64,000 bases of DNA from Mesostigma viride (Eukaryota; Streptophyta; Mesostigmatophyceae; Mesostigmatales; Mesostigmataceae). A program made the translations under genes and the position numbers. The DNA lies in the NCBI GenBank assembly GCA_009746045.1, contig RPFO01000667.1, positions 3,525,273 to 3,589,272 on the forward strand, written 5' to 3'. Numbering within the stretch: the first letter of the stretch is position 1; the number at the start of each line of letters is the position of its first letter. Of the stretch, positions 42,401 to 55,800 are shown in pieces. The notes beneath the pieces were generated by a model, which worked only from the letters and a program-made list of their open reading frames with translations, was not told the DNA's origin and made no database searches.

Positions 42401-45400
42401 TTTCCATCGTGCCAGTTGGACATCACTCAACAGCCAAAGGGGCGGCTGCATTGGCGGTGGGGCTAGAATTCTGGTAACTGCACAGAATTGACCCAAGAAA
42501 GCTCGAATCGCGGGCATGGGCAGGCAAGGTAAAAGAGGGAAACATTGCGCCAGCGGTTGAGGAAAGAAGGCCTGTTTACAGTGCTGGGCCTCAGAAGGAG
42601 TCGAGGCGTCGGCTCAGTTGGCAGGGCGACGATAAGTCTGTCAAAGCTGCGCATGGGTGGCGCAATGAGAGCTCATTAGGAAGGTCTCGCGCAGGAGGTT
42701 TCGATAGGCTAAAATTTTTCTCAGTCCTCGAAGATTAGGCGGGTGAAAATCGTAAATCCGCCATAGCCGCCATTTAAAAAATTTTCCCGCTTTCCATGGG
42801 ATATACTGCCTAGCCTTACAGTAGCCAAATGGATTTGCGTGCGCCTCAGTCCATGCACCTAGTCGTTCGCCATCGGTTTCGGCGCAATATTTGAATTTTG
42901 CGCAAGGATCCTGACGGGTTGATTCCAGACTTGCGCTTGTTGCGAAAGATTATTGATTTATTGTCCATTCATTCCAGACTCCCAAGCTAGGGGCCGCCGT
43001 CGACTGTAGTCTGAACGGTACGGCTAACAGTTACGATGCCAGGCCAGCAGCAAGCGGTCAAAACCAAGCGATACTAGAGAGTCATGTCAGTCGTCTTTTT
43101 ACTGGTTTCGTCAGTCAGTTATTCCTCATGTATGTCAAACTACTTCTACTTGGAGAGATATGTAGTAGCGGCGAAATCGGAAGGGGACGTGGGCAGGGGG
43201 GGGGCGGGAAGTACGACTGATGCAATATACCGTACGTTAGTTATCGTCACAAAGCGAGTGACTGACGATAGTAAAGGGCCTCTAATGACGACAGTGATGA
43301 CGATAGTATTTGGCACTGATGAGTGATGACAGGAAGAGCGATGACCCCAAGTTACCAGACTTTGCGACGTTGATGAGACTTAGCGAATTGCGAGCCCTCA
43401 TTCCAGTGGTTGCGCGGGTGTTACCGTTGAAGTTGAAGTTAAGACGACGCGAAAAAAAAAATTACTTGACTTGAACATCTATCCACGCTGCACAGGTGGG
43501 AAAGGTGGAAGGGAGCTGCGATCGGCTCGCAGCCAAGGCGGGATTATGTGCCTTTTGATTTCCAGCAATGTCGCTTCTGTATGAACGCACGTGGTGGTTG
43601 GAATAGGAGCATAGGCTCACTGATGACCGTCGTGATTTATGTAGCCATTAGGGCGTCGTCTTAAATGAATTCAGGAGCGAGCTCGGACAAGGCTACAAGC
43701 AGCCATCGGGGGAGAAACATAGGCATGGTCTGGAATAAAGCTTTAATCGATCTGTTCGCTCAGTGGTAGGCACAGCACATTCGGACATCCAGAAGCTGCC
43801 CACTCTTTACCAGTTGAGGTGAGCAAGGAATTCCTCGCCTGAAATTCTAATAAGTTTGCATCGACTTTAACATGCATGCCGTACGCACGTGGCATTCTCA
43901 CGTATCGCCCTAGGGCCAAGGCTGCTATGGGCCGCTCGGTTTCATGCCAAGTTAGCCGTGCTTGCCATGAATGCTGCAGCAGTTTCACTATCTCATTCGT
44001 ACAAGGTCAATAGACTATGCAAACGACATCCGATTTAGTTTTCATGAAGGGCATAACCTTGTTCAGATTGAGAGTTGCATGACATGGGCTGCTCTTGCGC
44101 CACTTTCCTTGTCTTAACCTACTGATTCTCTGTTTATGCTTTCGGTCGTTATACATTCGTATGTGTGCATCTGTGTTGCCATTGTGGTGTCAATTTTGCG
44201 CGTGTACTTGTGATGCCTGATACCGTTGGACTTGCACGCGGCCCCATCGCATGTGGCAGCGACAAGCTCTTGGTCGCCTGTCCAGCGCGGCGAATTCTTG
44301 ATGGTGAGCAACGGTGATCATTCTTTATGTAGTGCTCATTCCTCAAATTATCAACGTGCTGTGCGTGTCAGCCACCATTGGCCTTGTTCTTCCAGCTTCC
44401 GTGCATGATTTTTTTGTAGCCCGCTGGTGATGCTCTGAGCTACAAATAGTTTGCATTATTTGTACCAATTCCTTCGCTGTCGGTAGAATCTTCTTTGCAA
44501 TCCAGTAGCCTTGGTTGACATTCGTGGCATTGCTGGACTATATCTCGCTTCCTTGCATGGGTAGCATCTTTGCATATTTATCCTTTTTGCTCAGATCACA
44601 GCTTTTTGTCATTCCCTCCCCCCCGCTCCCCACCCTGAACGACTCCTGCTAGTGTCAACTGCAGACGTAGAGCCTTCAGCCTCGTTAGAGTTCATCCTAC
44701 CTGTAACGGGGCATATTGTTGGTTGATTGGCCTTGCATTTTCTTGGCACTATTCAGGCGTTTCTTTCTTATTGCCGTATTAACCATACAGAGATTGCAAT
44801 GAAGTAGATTGTGAGGCCTCTTGGCATGTTAGGGAACCTTTGCGACTCCAGGATTTCTGGGTGTGCAGTTCCCTACAACTTGTGAGGCATGTAGATACAA
44901 TTTAGGTGAACATCTATGGCCAATTTTTTTTCTCGAGCACCCCTGTCTCTCTCTTGGCCCAGTATCTCACCTTTCTTTGTCCTAAAATTAGGCCGGTACT
45001 CATAGATAGCCACGCAACTGCTGCGATCTCCCCCGCATCCTTACATACAAGTGAACTGAAGTCATGCAAAGTTGTTGGCACGTCCAGCGCGTAGCGTTCA
45101 TCTCACTAACAAATTTTTGTGTGTACCGATGCGTGCTTTGCCGGATGATGTATTTTTGTCTTGCATGCAGGCAATATACCTAACACAGTCGGGCCGGGCA
45201 CATCCGTCAGTCCAACACGGCGAGAGGCCACATGCGGATGCAGATTTTGTAGGCTCTGAGCCTTCAATGGTCACATTGCCGTAGCACTCGACAGTGTCCT
45301 GTGATTGTTTCTAGAGAGTCATCCAGTTACTTCAGCAATGGTGGCTGGGACAGCCCTCGTGATGGTTTCGGTGATGATGAGGATGATGACTTTGATGACG

Positions 45401-46359
45401 AGGACTGTTGAGCCCCGTTGTACTTCTCGGTCAACAGATTTTATATTGCATTTGTGAGATGATTGTGGGTGTCCATTTTGCACACCACCCACAGCCATGC
45501 TTGAGTGCACCGTTCCTTGTGTGTGTATCAATACAGTTTGTGTTCGTATTTGATCAGTTGTGCCATTTCATCGGGTTGTTGCATGCCATCTGAATATGTT
45601 CACTCCCCGTTGCCATTTTATCATACTAGTGTTGTGAGCTCAGAGCAATGGATGCATGATGCAGTGTTGTGATTCAGTGTAGATATTGACGATTTTACCT
45701 TTGATCAGCATGATGGATGCTTGGCCAGCGATGGGTCGGAGGTTGACACTTGATGACCGTGATGATCATTGCCCTGAATGTTCAATATTGGTGTTTTTCT
45801 TAACATCCCAGTCGATATTTTTGCAATAAACCATGTCTCCCACGGCTCATGACATTGTGGTGCATTTTATCATGCACCTGAGAGTGTTTCCAGCTTGTTT
45901 TGTCAGTTCCTTTCAGTACGCTTGCCCCGTACCGCTGCACGTGTTGTCTCTCCTGGCATTGCCACCTTGTCGTGTCCCACCTTGGCCTTTTCCTTCTCCG
46001 TCTCTGCTGCGGCACGCACTTCCTTGCTGCGGATGTGCATTATGCGTGCTTTGTGATATATCACTTCCCCTGAGTGGTTGTGATTTATCATCTTGTCACA
46101 TTTTGTTTTTCTGTGGGTTTGTGACATTTTGTGACACTTTGACATTTTGTGATAGTGACGTTATCACAAAATATGCTGGTTTTATCACGTTTGTCACGTT
46201 TTATCACAATCATGACATGTCTCGATCACAATTTGTCACAGTTTTATCACATTTTGTCACATTTTGTCACGTTTTATCATTTTTTTATCACAAAATGTCA
46301 CAAAAGTGACATTTTGTGATAAAAAAATATCACAAAATGTCACAGACCCCTTCCCGGTG
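39479..46359. mobile_element. CAC-ended DNA element E (6881 bp, non-autonomous)
   Basis: Starts CACCGGGAAGGGG and ends CCCCTTCCCGGTG; the inverted match extends to about 36 bp with two mismatches (next part TGTGACATTTTGTG). It is flanked by a 2-bp CG duplication (39477-39478, 46360-46361). Subterminal arrays of GTGACATTTTGTGA-type words occupy 39494-40075 and 46060-46340, in both orientations. The plan equals element F: CAC/GTG ends, 2-bp duplication, GTGA-rich subterminal repeats. No transposase frame is present. It lies in element D between integrase and RT, so it is younger than D. Confidence 0.88.
40076..46060. other. Interior of element E, no gene recognised
   Basis: Contents: a loose repeat of CCCAGTTT(C)CCACAGCCCCCACTC at about 40630-40900, a G-rich stretch (GGTGGGTGGGTGGG and long G-runs, 40995-41045, and GGTGGGG-rich DNA to about 41900), an (ATTA)n run at 41361-41384, and unique sequence to 46 kb. 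Open frames such as 41384-41965 reflect the G-rich composition. No domain is visible on either strand. Confidence 0.6.
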
Positions 46360-46361
46360 CG

Positions 46362-48603
46362 TGGCGCAACCGGGCCCCGCAGGCTGCGCAGTGGCTCCCG
46401 GCGGCCCCCTTTGCGGAGGCCGACCTCTTTCCCGCCGACATGCTGACTCCTGCCCCTTTGCAGTTACCCTCTGCCTCTGCCGAGGACTCTGGGGGGCCGG
46501 CAACGCCCTCCACTGCCTTGCCAGCAGGCCGTGAGGACAGCTATGTCAGCATCGGGGGGACTCCTGAGCGTTTCGTTCTCCCCCCGGCCGCCGCTGCGGC
46601 CATCCAGGCACTTGTGCGGAACGGCCCTCCTCCGACGGCTCCGGCTCCTGCCTCGGCGCCGACATCTTACCTCACCGTGTCAGATGCTCGACAGCATGCC
46701 CCTCTGTTGCGCGGACAGGCCTCTGGCCACTCGCGTTCTGCGGCGTCATATGAACACGCCGGGGCGGGGATGCCTCCGCCGCATTTGAGTACCTCGGTTG
46801 ACCTGGAGAGCACGGCTGACAGCACCGGCTATTCTCCTCCGGCGTCCCCTGGTGCCTCTGCAGGTCTCCTCCCCGTGTGGGGTTCCCGTGGTGCTGCCTT
46901 GTGTGGCGACCTTTCTCATGGCAGTAACACCCCCGCTCCCCCTGGTTTCGGGGGCGATGATGTATTGGATGACGCGCTTTCTTCCTGGCCGGATCAACCT
47001 GTCACCAAGGCTGCACGGATCCACGCGCATCACTCACTTGTCGCCGACCTGTGCTTCGCTGCTGCTTTTCATAGCCAGCCTGCGTCCGTGCCCTCCTCTC
47101 CCGCTGCCGCCCTTGCCTCGCCGGAATGGCGCACGGCCATGGAGAGTGAGCTGGCCAGCCTCCAGGAGCACCAGGTTTACGAGCTTCTGCATGTGCGTGA
47201 TCTTCCGCGCGGTGCCAAGCTCCTGCCCACCAAGTGGGTCTTCGCCCAGAAAGCTGATGGGCGGTGCTTGCAAGGCCCGGTTCGTGTGCAAGGGGTTTGC
47301 ACAGCGCGAGGGCATTGATTTCGGTGAGACTTTTGCTCCCACCGTCCGTGCTGCCACCGTGCGCCTGGGCTTGGCTCGTGCTGGCACTGCTGGCCACCCC
47401 ATCCGGCAGCTGGATGTCCGCACCGCGTTCCTCTATGCTGAGTTGGAGGAGGACGTGTATGTCCTTCCCCCCAAGGGCTTTGAGGAGCGCGACCCCACTG
47501 GCCAAACGTACCTCTGGCGCCTCCGGCGGAGCCTCTATGGGCTCAAACAGGCGCCCCGGAACTGGCACCACACGCTCCGGGACTACCTCATCCATGAGAC
47601 TGGCGCTGTCCAGAGCACCACGGACACGTGTCTGTTCCTGTATGTTGGTGGTTTTGCCTTCGTCCATGTCGACGATCTCCTGGTCTCCCACTCCTCGGCG
47701 GAGTGGCTATCGCAGTGGACCCAACGGGTGTCCCAGCGCTTCCAGATCACCGAGACGGATGCCCCCTCCCTCTTTCTGGGGGTCTCCCTGGTCCTCGACC
47801 CGCCGGCGCGCACAGTTTTTCTGCACCAAGGCCCGTACCTGGAGGCCCTCGCTGAGCGCTTTGGGGTCTCCCCACGGGCGGTGAAGACGCCCATCGTCCC
47901 CAACACCCCCCGTGGTGAGGGGGGGCTTCTCAACGCGGACGACACTCGCGTCTACCAAGCGATCACCGGGGCACTCCTGTATGCGATGGGATGCACTCGG
48001 CCTGACCTGGCATTCGCAGTCAACCTGCTGACTCAGAATATGAAAAACCCTACTGTAAGCGACCTTGGGCTGGCACGCCGGGTGCTTCAGTACGCGGTAC
48101 ACACCAAGGACCTGGGTCTGTCCTACACGGGGCAGGGGGGGCTGGTGGCCTACTCGGATGCCGACTGGGCAAACGATCCTGTGGACCGCAAGTCAATCAC
48201 TGGCAACGTGGTCATGTACCGCGGTGCTGCGGTGGAGTGGACCAGTCGCAAGCAGCCCACTCCAGCCCTTTCCACCTGTGAGGCCGAGTACATGGCCCTG
48301 TGCGGTGTCACGCAGCAGGTGGTTCCCCTTCTCACCATCACCAAGGAGTTGGGTGATCCGGCCTCAGGGCCAATTCAGGTGTTTTGCGACAACACTGGCG
48401 CCGTGGCTCTGTCACGAGACCCTGTTCACCCTCGGCGTACCAAGCACATCGACGTCAAGTACCACTACATTCGCGCGAAGGTTGCGGATGGCACCGTTCA
48501 GGTGTCTCACCTTCCTGGGGCAGCGATGATCGCCGACATGCTCACCAAGGCACTACCCGAGCCACGTTTTGTGGAGCTCAGACACAAGTTGTTGGGTATT
48601 TGA
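46362..48603 (+). CDS. Element D RT-RNase H part
   Basis: After a low-complexity linker, copia RT (WRTAMESELASLQEHQVYEL, RFVCKGFAQREGIDFGETF, DVRTAFLYAELEEDVYV, SLYGLKQAPRNWH, catalytic HVDDLLVS at about 47.67 kb) and RNase H (YSDADWAND, STCEAEYMAL, KHIDVKYHYI, ADMLTKALP) ending TGA at 48601-48603. Standard copia signatures with a VDD box, in contrast to the GDD of elements A and B. Confidence 0.9.
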
Positions 48604-48746
48604 GTTACTGGCAATTCGTGATGAGACAACATAAGGACACACTTGCTAGCCTGTGATAGTGGTCCCATACTACATCTTTTATTTAGTGAACATTTGTTCT
48701 GGCTTGCTTGAGTTTGTTTTCCGGCCTGTGTGCCGAGTAAGGGGGG

Positions 48747-49184
48747 TGTCAGAAGTATCGACACACCTGCCTGAAACTAGTACTTATAGTTTAGTGCTAG
48801 CTCTGGACTGCATGGACAGGCATGTGCCGCATGTTTAAGTTCTGTTCCATAAGTGACCCAGTCATTCTGTGACTGACCTTGAACTTTGGTCATGAATGGT
48901 TGGCTTGAGATCACGTTATGATTGTAACTGCCACACAGTCAGAAAAGACCCGGTTTAGTGGTGTGGCCACGTTGTAGGTAGATCATAACTGCTACCTAGT
49001 AGCTGAGCCTGGAATTGTTTAAAAGGCGAAGCTACGCACAATGTTTGCTCTCTCAATACCTCACAACTCACACACTCCTGTGGTGGAACTAGCAGCCGGC
49101 CAGCCGCTGCCGACTGAGACTTATTTTTATCTGAGTGAAATAAAGTAAAACTTTGTGGCAAACATTGTTTTCTCACTCCTAACA
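48747..49184 (+). repeat. 3' LTR of element D
   Basis: 438 bp, preceded by the polypurine tract AAGGGGGG (48739-48746). Confidence 0.92.
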
Positions 49185-49190
49185 GATGTC

Positions 49191-49400
49191 GGAAGCGCAT
49201 AATTTGGCTCTGATGACACAAACTCTAGTGCGGGGGTGAGTGCGGGGTTCCGGGACACCACCGCACTAAGTCCGACGCGCCTGCCCAGGCCACGCCGCGC
49301 CGGACCGGCACACGAGTTACGCGGGAAAAAAGGGCCTGCCGCGCCAATTACTGTAGGACTTGGCTAATTTCTTTGTTGACTACAAGCGCAGTCAAGGATG
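49191..49400 (+). repeat. Left TIR of MULE G
   Basis: GGAAGCGCATAATTTGG...GTCAAGGATG, the inverse of 59226-59435. Confidence 0.95.
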
Positions 49401-51880
49401 CAATTGGCATCATTGCATTATTTTTGCCAAGGTGCTGGCAATTTACGCTTGAAGGTGGCAAAAATCTGGTTTCTTTGTGATGCAGTAGTGACTATTGCCT
49501 GGCAATTGCGCAGCCGGGAAGTTGGGCGACGAGAATGCCATGGTTGTTCTAAAGTATAATCATCGGACCCTAATTTGTCTAAAGTAGGAGACAAACAGTC
49601 TTTGACGTCCCTGGGATCCATAGCAATAAAAATTCTGCTTTCTCTACTCGCAGTAATGTCGGCACACTTAGTTTCCTCTTCGAATCGATCTTTTGTCTGG
49701 CAATCTTTCCCTCTCTCGTTTTTTTCTCCCTCCCTCCCTCCCTTGCTCGCTCCCTCCCTCCGTCTCATGCGTTCCTCCAACGTCCCGTCCTGTCTTCTTC
49801 CCCCCACCCTGCCTTCTCTCGTTAGCTTCCGAGCTTTTTATGCATTGCCTCTCCATACCTCGCTACCAAGTTTCCAAGTAGACCTTGAAGAGATATACCG
49901 GGAAATGCGTCTGGACGCGGTCATCGTGCGCGCCTTTCTCTTCTGATTTTCTGCGTAAAGCTTGGTAGCACACCTTGTCGGCCCTCGCGGAACTGTCAGC
50001 CCGTATCTGGGAACTGGACCACATGTATCTGTTACAGTATCTTGCTTATTTTGCGTAGGTTGCTAGTGTTGCTGTATCCTTCAAGTTTAGTGTTGCAGAG
50101 TGTGACTGACCACTGTATCATTTGGTGATGGGTTTGTTGAATGCTGGGTTTGTTCTTGTATGAGTGTTTGTATAGGGATCCTTGTGTCCTAAAGTAGAAA
50201 GCTTGTCGTTGATACTGCTTCTTCTTTTTTTAGAGTAGCCCTTGGGACATGCAGGCAAGGATGGCATTACAAATATCAATGAAATACAGTACCAAGCTTT
50301 TTACCACTGACGTGCATTGTAAAATAGGTGCAGGCAACTGCCGTGCACATGCCGTGCCTGAAAATTGTTGAGCCCATGGTGAGCTTTTTTGGTTATTTGG
50401 TAATTACAGCGTCAATACGTTGTCTAATGTCAACCAACGTGGATCGACCTGGGCTGAGGTTGTCAGTGTGTGCGTAAATGTAAAGCACACATGTATGGCT
50501 CGCATGTTTGGGAGCCGATCCTAGCCGAATCACACTTTGTTGGCACCCATGCCTGCAGCTAGTGGGGTCTTTGTGGCTAGGTACCTTGGGACAGTGTTGG
50601 GGTTGGCTAGCTAGACTACGTGCAAGATGATTCCACCACTGGCCATCAGTGGCTCGGTCCTTAGAGCAGCCAACATACCAGCATACTCGCGCATATTTCA
50701 GCTTTAGCACACCCACAGTTTGCCATAGTCCAACGAGCGTTGAACGCAGCTGTGGCCTGCCTTCGGGCATGAGTGAGGACGCAGGTGTCTTTGCCCCTTT
50801 CCCACTGTGCAACTTACAGGGACTGGAAAGCACTCTAGGTGCTACATGCCCACCCCACCGAGGCATGCTATAATTTATTTAATTTAATTTATGAGCAGGA
50901 AACATGTTCCTGTCATCCATGAGATAGCGGCCATTGGCATTGTGAGGATGGATGCACGTCAGATCATATAGTAAGAATTTGGACAATCAAGAATGTGTTT
51001 GACGCTCTTTCAACCCAAATTAAGGTTTGACTGATAATTTGGTCGGGGCTCATTGCTCAACCATTCCAATGGGGATGTATGCTCGTTGACGCAGTCAATC
51101 ATGACATCTTATGATTATTACTTACGGCAACGTGACGTGTGGATCCGCCAATAAATTAGCTATCAAGGTCAACCAGCATCGGTATGCATTATTAAATCAG
51201 CAGACGCATGCATGTGTTGAATGTTAGCAACGCATACCTTGTGTTGGCCGGCCACCTGCAAAATTACTGACCAGGTAGATGTTGAAGAACCTCACAATCA
51301 TCCAGTTGTCGCATGGATCCTAGCTAGCCCACGAGGAAAATTTTCAAGGTGCCCAGTTTTATAGCAGTATGCATATAAGACACATGATACTGCACCACTG
51401 CGGCTAGCTTATGACTGTCCCCATCCCCCCTTCCCCATTCCATCAGGAAATATGCTGACGCTGTCTACGTGTTTATTAATTTATTCATTCATGACTGTGT
51501 AACATGGCCAACGTGAAGGCAGGCCTTTATGATAATGGGCCCTTCAACTCGAGAGCTCCATCCATTGCAGCCCTTGGGCATTTGCAGCTGCCAGCTGATA
51601 ATGCTCCAATATGAGGGTAGTCTTGGAATCTTCATGCCGAAAGCTCGGTCACCACCTCCTGCATTAAGAGCAAATAGACAAGCACTGAGTTTAGAACCCT
51701 GGACTCAACCACACACAAACAATGATTCGTGACAAGCTATGGATGAAAAACTTCAGGAATCTCTTTTTCTAATTGCGTACATATGGGCATTACATGCACA
51801 TGCACAACCACAATACAATAACGGGGGAGAAAAAGGGAAAAGGAAGCCCAGCAGAGAGAGACGCAGTGAGAGGGAGTTCG
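49401..51880. other. MULE G left interior, no gene recognised
   Basis: Unique sequence with a CT-rich tract (49705-49800). Open frames are composition-driven. No domain is seen on either strand. Confidence 0.55.
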
Positions 51881-51884
51881 TTAG

Positions 51885-52636
51885 GTTGGCAGTCGGGCAG
51901 TCGGGCAGTTGGGCAGTCGGGCAGTCGGGCAGTCGGGCAGTCGGGCAGTCGGGCAGTCGGGCAGTCGGGCAGTCGGGCAGTCGGGCAGTCGGGCAGTCGG
52001 GCAGTCGGGCAGTCGGGCAGTCGGGCAGTCGGGCAGTCCGGCAGTCGGGCAGTCGGGCAGTCGGGCAGTCGGGCAGTCGGGCAGTCGGACAGTCGGGAAG
52101 TCGGGCAGTCGGGCAGTCGGGCAGTCGGGCAGTCGGGCAGTCGGGAAGTGGGGCAGTCGGGCAGTCGGGCAGTCGGGCAGTCGGGCAGTCGGGCAGTCGG
52201 GAAGTCGGGCAGTCGGGAAGTCGGGCAGTCGGGCAGTCGGGCAGTCGGACAGTCGGGCAGTCGGGCAGTCGGGCAGTCGGGCAGTCCGGCAGTCGGGCAG
52301 TCGGGCAGTGGGGCAGTCGGGCAGTCGGGCAGTCGGGCAGTCGGGCAGTCGGGCAGTCGGGAAGTCGGGCAGTCGGGAAGTCGGGCAGTCGGGCAGTCGG
52401 GCAGTCGGACAGTCGGGCAGTCGGGCAGTCGGGCAGTCGGGCAGTCGGGCAGTCGGGCAGTCGGGCAGTCGGGCAGTCGGGCAGTCGGGCAGTCGGACAG
52501 TCGGGCAGTCGGGCAGTCGGGCAGTCGGGCAGTTGGGCAGTCGGGCAGTCGGGCAGTCGGGCAGTCGGGCAGTCGGGCAGTCGGGCAGTCGGCAGTCGGG
52601 CAGTCGGGCCGTCGGGCCGTCGGGCAGTCGGGCAGT

Positions 52637-52638
<2 letters not shown>
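51885..52638. repeat. 8-bp tandem array (GGGCAGTC)n
   Basis: About 94 copies of an octamer with scattered single-base variants (e.g. GGACAGTC, GGGAAGTC). Because 8 is not a multiple of 3, all frames on both strands stay open and give artificial 330-370-codon ORFs. Confidence 0.97.
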
Positions 52639-52750
<112 letters not shown>

Positions 52751-52872
52751 CGCGCCCCCGCCCCTGCCCCCGCCCACACACAACATGCCTGTGAGGAATG
52801 ACTTCGCCGAAGGACATTGGCTCTTGCACAGTGTATTACCTCCACATGTATGCCTCGGCAGCTTGAGCTCCA

Positions 52873-55800
52873 TCACAAGCCGTGGTCGACAGCCGCTTGG
52901 CCGCCTTCCGGCATGGCCAATGATGAATCCGACGCTTCAGCAAGTGGAAAAGAACATAGTGGATTGCTTTGGGCTCGGGACCCCGCACCATTGCTTGCCT
53001 CACTGGCAGCATCTTTCTGCAATCGGCCCATGACGCTCAGCTTCTGTTTCTTTGCCCCACCATTCCGACGGACAAATGCACGTTTGACACCACATTGTTG
53101 CCCGAATACAGCGGGGTCGTGCCGAATGTCTCGAGTGCCTCTCCTGACCGCAGGTTTATCAACAGGGCGCAAGGTAGGTGTAGGCGGAACATTGCCCACT
53201 GCTGCCCTTTGCCTATCCAAGCGCACAAAGTCTTCAATTTGTCGCGCCACGTCCGCCAAAGCTAGACTTGTGAGCTCTTGGGCGCGCCGCAAACCATCCT
53301 CGGTTGCCGCCCCATCCCATGCAGCCTCGATTCGGCTAAGCATCTGCCGATTCTTCTCCTTCACGGAAGATGATGCTTGACCTTTGTCGTGATTGGCAGG
53401 TTGACCAAAGTCGGGTGGCTGGGCGTCATCGGGAGTTTCATCGACGTCAGCCGTGTCAGGAAAATCCGAAGCCTCCCCTTTCTCAGATGGAGTTGCCTTG
53501 TTTCTCACCCAGAGCAATTCCTCAAGGAAGTGCACACAAGAGTGCTTGTTTGGCGGAACACCGAATGCTGCCCGGCGTTTGATCACAAGCTCAATGTCCT
53601 CACGGGTAGCCACACCGGAGAGCATGAGGTCGACCAAGAAATGATGACAAATGTTTCCTGTTTTAGAGTCGGTGCAGTCGCAAGTGGCCGTGTTAGAGTT
53701 GAGGTCAATATTAAATGACCTCACGCAAGTCACGAAATCCACCACAACGCGACGGGATGTGCAAGAACCATCCGTGACCATCTCCGCCCAGCAGCTCCTG
53801 GTTTTACCTTGCTGTATTTCCGCTTGGAGATTACACGCCTTGTCAAGCTCCGCCATCTCTTCTTTCCGCCGACGGTGATTTATGATGACACCACGGGTTT
53901 TGAGCTGTTGGTCCCTTTCCAGCCACCCAACAATCAACCCAAACATGTAAATTAGCCAGTCAAGACGTTGGCGCCCACGGTTATGCAGCCAAGTATACTT
54001 GAGGGTTCGATGATACCGTTCAAGAATATTGTTCGTATCATGTTGGGCATAATCCGCCACCCTAAACGCTTTCGCCCACATGTGCAGCTTGTCCTCCCAT
54101 TGACTGCGCATGTAGTCGACAAATGCGGGGGTAATGGGGTCCCACTTGGTATAAAACTGGGTGAGCCGGCATTGCACCGCACGTACTTGCGCCTCCGCAT
54201 CCCCGGCAAGGCGCGAGCTCATGTAATACAAGATGGCATTAAGCTCTTCCATCAGTTCCATACGGACCTTGGCACCTTTCACCTTTGTTAATAGGTTCGT
54301 GCACCAAGCGCGCTGGACGTGCCATGAACACAAAAAGATCTTGGTAGCTGGGAACACCCGCTTCAATGCGTTCATTTCAGCGTTTGAACAATCGATGATG
54401 ATTGTCAACGGGGGCTTCGTTTCACAGCCATCCACCACAGCTTCTAGAAATGCCTCATACACGGCACTGGTCTCCGCGCTGGCAAGGCACCAAGCCACTG
54501 GCACACCATTACCAAAAGCATCCACGACCATGAGCGTCACCAGTGAGAAACCCATGGTGGATACCCCAAATGTGCTATCCAAAAATGCCTTCTTTTGCCC
54601 ATGCAGTTTATACATTTCCCGCTGCCATGCATTCTGGTACACTAGCACAAAGGGGGAAAGTTGGACTGTACCGTCCGGGGTCATCTCCTGGGGTTGGTAG
54701 TAGCGGACGTTGTCCCCCAAGCGCGCTGCCCATAATTCCACGCTTTCTGCTTCTTCTGCATGGAACTTCCACGCCGTTGAAAGCAACTTGTCTTCCATGT
54801 TTCTCACATCCGCTGCAGTCAACGCGTAGTCCCTTTGCTTGATAGCCTCCTCGGATCCCAGCAAGTCCTCTAAGCTTCTCTGCCATTCTCGGATGATAGC
54901 ATTACAATTAGCCCGCTGCCCATCCTTCAGGTCACTCATCTTACCGCATAGAAACTCCCGGCAACGTTCGCTTAGTCGTTGTCCACCTTCGTAGATGTCC
55001 CTGGCCAGCCCAGTTGCCCCATGCTCATGCCTGAACTCGGAGTACGTGATATATGATGTGCCGAGGTTCTCACGTAACTCCACGATACGCCATGAAACCC
55101 GACATCCAACGCACATCTCACCCCTCAATTTAGACGCCCGCGCCTTAGGGTGCCCACGCGGCAGTTTCTTTGGGTTGACCCTGCAGCTGCCATACCTCGC
55201 ACAGGTGTACCGCGCAAATGCCTTGTTGGCACTTGGGTGACGCTCATGGTCCTTTCCACCCCCATCTTCCTCCTCATCCCCAGAATCGCTGTCCGGATCA
55301 TCCTCCTGCACTTCTTGTCCGGCAGCTAATGTTGATGATGCACCCCGCGGGGCGCAGGGCACCGCAGCCGGGGCGGAGGGCACAGCAGCCGGGGCGCAGG
55401 GCACCGCAGCCGGGGCGGAGGGCACGGCAGCCGGGGCGGAGGGCGCCGCAGCCGGGGCGGAGGGCACCGCAGCCGGGGCGCAGGGCACGGCAGCCGGGGC
55501 GGAGGGCACGGCAGCCGGGGCGCAGGGCACGGCAGCCGGGGCGCAGGGCACGGCAGCCGGGGCGCAGGGCACGGCAGCCGGGGCGGAGGGCACCGCAGCC
55601 GGGGCGGAGGGCACAGCAGCCGGGGCGGAGGGCACCGCAGCCGGGGCGGAGGGCACAGCAGCCGGGGCGCAGGGCACCGCAGCCGGGGCGGAGGGCACGG
55701 CAGCCGGGGCGGAGGGCGCCGCAGCCGGGGCGGAGGGCACAGCAGCCGGGGCGCAGGGCACCGCAGCCGGGGCGCAGGGCACGGCAGCCGGGGCGCAGGG

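Noticed and set aside
49575-49946. 123-codon ORF near the MULE left TIR
   Set aside because: Ser/Pro/Leu-rich because of a CT tract; no recognised domain.
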